In this document: one piece after another, positions 60,275 through 64,000 of the stretch
Numbering within the stretch: position 1 is the first letter of the stretch
Layout: every line of letters begins with the position of its first letter
Source of the DNA: Bacteroidales bacterium
Lineage (GTDB): Bacteria > Bacteroidota > Bacteroidia > Bacteroidales > UBA932
NCBI GenBank assembly: GCA_015060225.1
Contig: SUYX01000003.1
Coordinates: forward strand, 38,884 to 102,883
Reading direction: 5' to 3'
DNA length: 64,000 bases
Position numbers and translations under genes: made by a program
The notes under the pieces: model-generated
The model's input: the letters and a program-made list of their open reading frames with translations, nothing else
What the model was told of the DNA's origin: nothing
The model's database searches: none

Positions 60275-60306
60275 TTTAGCAAGGGTATTTATACTATTGA
60301 TTAGAA

Positions 60307-61401
60307 ATGGAAGGTTTTAAGGAAATAGAAATAAAAAGATATAGAGGTATTGAGTCTCTTGAAATTAATGATTTCTCTAGAGTAAATATCTTTCTCGGAC
60401 AAAATAATTCCGGAAAGAGTTCTATTCTTGAGGCGATAATGTTATTAACTGGAATGTCGAATCCTAATTTACCACAAAGAATTAATAACATAAGAAGTAG
60501 GTCATTCTTTTCAACATTGAAAGATCTCTCTTATATGTTTTATAATTTGGATATAAATAAAGCACCTTATCTTTATGCATACCAAAGTGATGGATTACAA
60601 AGGGCATTGAATCTTAAAATTTCATATAAATATACTGATAATAACGATAATGGAGAAATAGAGGAGATGCAAGTTGCATCATCAGAATCAAAATCTTTCT
60701 TTAATGCAATTGAAATGGATTTTGCTATCAGTAAAACTATTTCCGATTTAGATGTGTACCACTATAATAATTTTATAGTCTTTAATTCCTCTGGTGCTAT
60801 TGTTAATAGCAAATATTCTAATGATTATATAGAGAAATATAGAGCATCTTATATCTCACCTGATTTATCTGTTAGCTATTTGTCTGAAGATTTATCAGTT
60901 TTAATACGAAAAAAACAGAAGGATTTGATTATTGATAGAATGCAGGTCTTTGATCATAGAATTAATGCTGTAGAATCTATAGGAAATGAGGTTTATATAG
61001 GTTTTGAGGGAGTTAATGAACTTTTGCCATTGAGCATGTCTGGAGATGGCTTGCGTAGATATTTGAGTGTTGTTATCAGTTCTGCAAATCCAGAAAATAA
61101 TATAATTCTTATTGATGAAATAGATAATGGTATACATTATTCTGCTTATGGAAAATTATGGCAGAGCATTTTTGATCTAGCTCATAAAACAGATAAACAA
61201 GTATTTGTTACTACTCATAGTAAAGAAACTCTTGTTCAATTATATAAAATGTTGAGAAATAATATATCCTATCAGAAAGATTTTAGATTATATACAGTAG
61301 AGAAAACAGCTAATAAAGGGCATAAGGCTTATAAATATTTATTTGAGGAGTTTGAAGATGCATGTATGAATAATGTTGAGTTGAGGAGTGTAGTTTTATG
61401 A
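60307..61401 (+). CDS. AAA family ATPase (OLD/ABC-ATPase-like)
   Basis: INDFSRVNIFLGQNNSGKSSILEAIMLLTG Walker A; LSMSGDGLRRYLSVVI signature-like; NIILIDEIDNGIHYSAYGKLW Walker B; VFVTTHSKE. Confidence 0.92.
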   Translation: MEGFKEIEIKRYRGIESLEINDFSRVNIFLGQNNSGKSSILEAIMLLTGMSNPNLPQRINNIRSRSFFSTLKDLSYMFYNLDINKAPYLYAYQSDGLQRALNLKISYKYTDNNDNGEIEEMQVASSESKSFFNAIEMDFAISKTISDLDVYHYNNFIVFNSSGAIVNSKYSNDYIEKYRASYISPDLSVSYLSEDLSVLIRKKQKDLIIDRMQVFDHRINAVESIGNEVYIGFEGVNELLPLSMSGDGLRRYLSVVISSANPENNIILIDEIDNGIHYSAYGKLWQSIFDLAHKTDKQVFVTTHSKETLVQLYKMLRNNISYQKDFRLYTVEKTANKGHKAYKYLFEEFEDACMNNVELRSVVL

Positions 61402-62012
61402 AGAAAAAATTTCAAATCGTAGTTGAGGGCGTTGCAGATAAACAGTTTATTAGACAGTATGTAAAATATTTGTTTGGGGAGGATATCCCCGAAAATCTTT
61501 TGATTTCAACAGAAGGAAAAGACAAGTTGAAAAAATCATCATCAATTAATAGAATACAATCTATGACTGATGATGGTGGAATTAATCTTGTTATTTTTGA
61601 TGCTGATGATGATTTTACAATTCGATTGAATGAAATAAATGAATGGAAGAAAGAGAATAATCTGGAGTTTGAGTTATTTTTATTTCCAAACAATAAGTCA
61701 TCAGGAGAATTGGAAGATTTGTTGGAAAACATCATAAATCTCAATAATAAGGAAATTTTTGAGTGCTGGGATAATTATGAAAGAGAATTAAAGAGTATTG
61801 ATATACCAGGTAGAACGCCACCTCCTTTAACTACTCCTGCGAAGAAGACAAAAATATATGGCTATCTTGAGGCATTATTATCTGGATCTAGTAAGGATAA
61901 AGAAAAAATTAAGGAAAGAAATAGGGATTATACTAATTCTCTTCACTGGAATTTGAATGCAGACTATCTTGAACCTTTAAAAACATTTTTATTGTCAAAC
62001 CTATTAACTTAA
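61398..62012 (+). CDS. TOPRIM-like DUF3226 family protein
   Basis: FQIVVEGVADKQFIRQYV (TOPRIM Glu), LVIFDADDDF (DxD), FPNNKSSGELEDLLENI. Confidence 0.78.
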   Translation: MKKKFQIVVEGVADKQFIRQYVKYLFGEDIPENLLISTEGKDKLKKSSSINRIQSMTDDGGINLVIFDADDDFTIRLNEINEWKKENNLEFELFLFPNNKSSGELEDLLENIINLNNKEIFECWDNYERELKSIDIPGRTPPPLTTPAKKTKIYGYLEALLSGSSKDKEKIKERNRDYTNSLHWNLNADYLEPLKTFLLSNLLT

Positions 62013-62047
62013 TCAATTCTGTTTTAGACTTAATCTTGAGTTAAATA

Positions 62048-63064
62048 ATGATACAGTATATTGTAATTGTAGTACTACTAATATTAGTAGAGCTTCTATA
62101 TTTTAAGATTGCAGATAAGTTTAACATCATTGATAAACCAAATGAGCGTTCTTCACATTCATCAATTGTGCTACGTGGTGGTGGGGTGATTTTTTCGTTG
62201 GCGATGGTGGCGTGGGCTGTGATGATGACTGAGCAGGGGGAGTGGAGTGTGGTTGTGGGGTATTTGCCGTTCCTTTGTGGGTTGTTGTTGGTTGCGGGTG
62301 TAAGTTTTTGGGATGATGTTAAGTCATTGCCGGATTCAGTGAGATTGGTTGTACAGTTTGTGGCTATGGCGTTGATGTTCTGGAGTATGGGTATTATGCA
62401 TTGGGATATGTGGTGGGTTGTGTTGATTGCGTTGGTGGTGTGTGTGGGTGCAACGAATGTGATTAATTTTATGGATGGGATTAATGGTATTACTGCCGGG
62501 TATTCGTTGTCGGTATTGGTGCCATTGGTGTTGTTGAATAGAGAGTTTGGGTTTGTGGAGCCATCGTTCTTGGTGGTGTCTATTATTGGGGTGCTGGTGT
62601 TTTGTATTTTTAATTTTAGGCCTAAGGGTAAGGCGAAGTGTTTTGCGGGGGATGTGGGAAGTATTGGGATAGCGTTTATTATGTTGTTTGCTATCGGGGA
62701 GCTGGTGGTTTTTACGGGGGATGTGACTTATTTGATTTTGTTGTTGGTGTATGGCGTGGATGGGTGTTTGACTATTTGTCATAGGATTTTGTTGCATGAG
62801 AATCTGGGGGAGGCGCACAGGAAGCATGCGTATCAGTTGATGGCTAATGAGTTGAAGATTGGGCATGTGAAGGTGAGTTTGCTGTATATGTTTATGCAGT
62901 TGTGTGTGTCGTTAGGTTTTATTTATTTGTGTCCTTCTTCTGTAGCGGCGCATTGGGGTTATTTGGTGGGGGCTGTGATTGTATTGGCAGTGGCGTATGT
63001 ACTGTTTAAGAAGAAGTATTATCATTTGCATGAGGAGTATTTGGCTGGGTTGAAGAGGGGTTAA
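62048..63064 (+). CDS. WecA/MraY-like undecaprenyl-phosphate glycosyl-1-phosphate transferase
   Basis: FNIIDKPNERSSHSSIVLRGGGVIF; NVINFMDGINGITAGYS; GKAKCFAGDVGSIGIAF; HRKHAYQLMAN. Confidence 0.95.
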   Translation: MIQYIVIVVLLILVELLYFKIADKFNIIDKPNERSSHSSIVLRGGGVIFSLAMVAWAVMMTEQGEWSVVVGYLPFLCGLLLVAGVSFWDDVKSLPDSVRLVVQFVAMALMFWSMGIMHWDMWWVVLIALVVCVGATNVINFMDGINGITAGYSLSVLVPLVLLNREFGFVEPSFLVVSIIGVLVFCIFNFRPKGKAKCFAGDVGSIGIAFIMLFAIGELVVFTGDVTYLILLLVYGVDGCLTICHRILLHENLGEAHRKHAYQLMANELKIGHVKVSLLYMFMQLCVSLGFIYLCPSSVAAHWGYLVGAVIVLAVAYVLFKKKYYHLHEEYLAGLKRG

Positions 63065-63075
63065 TTTGTTTTGTT

Positions 63076-63477
63076 ATGGCGGTAAAGATTGATAGTGTTT
63101 TATTGGATAGTCTTTCGGCTCAGGCTAAGGTGTCTGAGAGATTGAGGATGAATTATGATTTGAGGAATTCTGCTGAGGATACTTCTCAGAGGATGTTGAA
63201 TGCTATTGAACCTGGGAGTGTTGTTCCTGTGCATAGGCATAGGAGCACATCTGAGACTGTGGTGTGTTTGAGAGGGAGTTTTGTTGAGGAGTTTTATTCT
63301 TTTGCGGGAGAGGTTGAGGCTTCTTTTGAGGTTGCTGCTGGTGGTGAGTGTTGTGCGTTGAATATTCCTGCGGGTGTTTGGCATACTTTGCGCTCGTTGG
63401 AGAGTGGTACTGTGATTTTGGAGGTGAAGGATGGAGCGTATGTGCCGATGGGGGAGGAGGATGTGATGAAGAGGTAG
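63076..63477 (+). CDS. wbuC: WbuC family cupin-fold protein
   Basis: RMNYDLRNSAEDTSQRMLNAIEPGSVVPVHRHRSTSETVVCLRGSF; IPAGVWHTLRSLESGTVILEVKDGAY. Confidence 0.9.
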   Translation: MAVKIDSVLLDSLSAQAKVSERLRMNYDLRNSAEDTSQRMLNAIEPGSVVPVHRHRSTSETVVCLRGSFVEEFYSFAGEVEASFEVAAGGECCALNIPAGVWHTLRSLESGTVILEVKDGAYVPMGEEDVMKR

Positions 63478-63608
63478 TTTTATCGGGATTATAAATTTTT
63501 TTTGAAAAATTTACTGGCTTAATGAACTTTTTGCTTTTGGTGTTGTTTAGATAAGTGAAATAGTTTTTTAAGTTAGGTTAAGTCGGGCACACTCCGCTTC
63601 TCGGGATG

Positions 63609-63662
63609 AGGTAGTGTTCCAATTTGTGTGTCTGGGGCGTAATCTGCAATTTAAAGATCACC
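63609..63662 (+). repeat. 54-bp direct repeat, copy 1
   Basis: aggtagtgttccaatttgtgtgtctggggcgtaatctgcaatttaaagatcacc. Confidence 0.95.
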
Positions 63663-63764
63663 CAAATTTACGATTTATTTTTTAACCCGCAACATCTTCG
63701 TGCGTTCGCGGCAACAGACGAAAGCGAGGAGAGCCCTTTGGGCGAGCTCCCCGCAGCGTTCGAT

Positions 63765-63802
63765 CTGTAGCAGCCGGAGGTCGTATATTCCGGCTGCGGT
63801 GC
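63765..63802 (+). repeat. REP-like hairpin with 5' GTAG (copy 2)
   Basis: ctGTAGCAGCCGGAggtcgtatatTCCGGCTGcggtgc; stem identical to 10545-10582, substitutions only in the loop. Confidence 0.8.
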
Positions 63803-63820
63803 CTTTCTTAGACTAGAAGA

Positions 63821-63874
63821 AGGTAGTGTTCCAATTTGTGTGTCTGGGGCGTAATCTGCAATTTAAAGATCACC
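63821..63874 (+). repeat. 54-bp direct repeat, copy 2
   Basis: identical to 63609-63662; immediately followed by TGTCCCC. Confidence 0.95.
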
Positions 63875-64000
63875 TGTCCCCTTCCCTATAAATCGGACGG
63901 ATTATAATTAGACAAAAATCCTTAGATTTGTGTCTATGAAGAAGTCAGTACACAGCGAAAGTGAGATGGTCAAGGCCGTCCAGGAATTAGAAAACGGAAT
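63875..64000 (+). mobile_element. left end and 5' part of an IS3-family-like insertion sequence, truncated by the window
   Basis: TGTCCCCTT end followed by ATG at 63936 encoding MKKSVHSESEMVKAVQELENG, resembling IS3-type OrfA N-termini. Confidence 0.6.

Noticed and set aside
62336-62866. 176-aa minus-strand ORF rich in His/Gln/Asn/Pro
   Set aside because: Antisense of the GT-rich WecA-like gene; composition artefact.

Overview
Bacteroidales-type chromosomal window: Bacteroides-like TAnnTTTG promoters, a NusG-like (UpxY-type) antiterminator and a large surface-polysaccharide locus. About 0.1-17 kb is core genome: rpmF-plsX-fabH, tRNA-Arg, DEAD-box helicase, hydF-hydE, ppdK, phoH, purL and two identical tRNA-Val genes. 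About 18-63.5 kb is a capsule/O-antigen-type locus: SLBB export protein, FlaA1/CapD-type dehydratase, NusG-like protein, Wzz, dTDP-rhamnose genes, Kdo genes, flippase, polymerase, glycosyltransferases, a WecA-like transferase and WbuC. The window ends in the start of an IS3-like transposase. The strongest unusual signals are as follows. (1) A REP-associated tyrosine transposase (RAYT) at about 11 kb has its stop codon in the loop of a GTAG-headed REP hairpin. It is surrounded by four ~115-125 bp MITE-like elements sharing a ~20 bp terminal inverted repeat (ACGTTGTCTTTTTGTACAA). These elements supply the end of hydF, the start of hydE and the stop codon of phoH. A second copy of the REP hairpin lies at 63.77 kb between 54-bp direct repeats. 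(2) Inside the polysaccharide locus is an atypical metabolic island (33.3-47.2 kb) with DegT aminotransferases, several ATP-grasp ligases, a CitE/HpcH-like lyase, a D-2-hydroxyacid dehydrogenase, MmgE/PrpD and two-subunit class I fumarase-like genes. This may be a pathway making and amide-linking an unusual hydroxy- or dicarboxylic acid. (3) A self-contained AAA-ATPase + TOPRIM (DUF3226-like) cassette sits between capsule genes. Several decayed genes and recombination scars are also present. All calls come from reading the sequence and ORF translations; no database searches were run.
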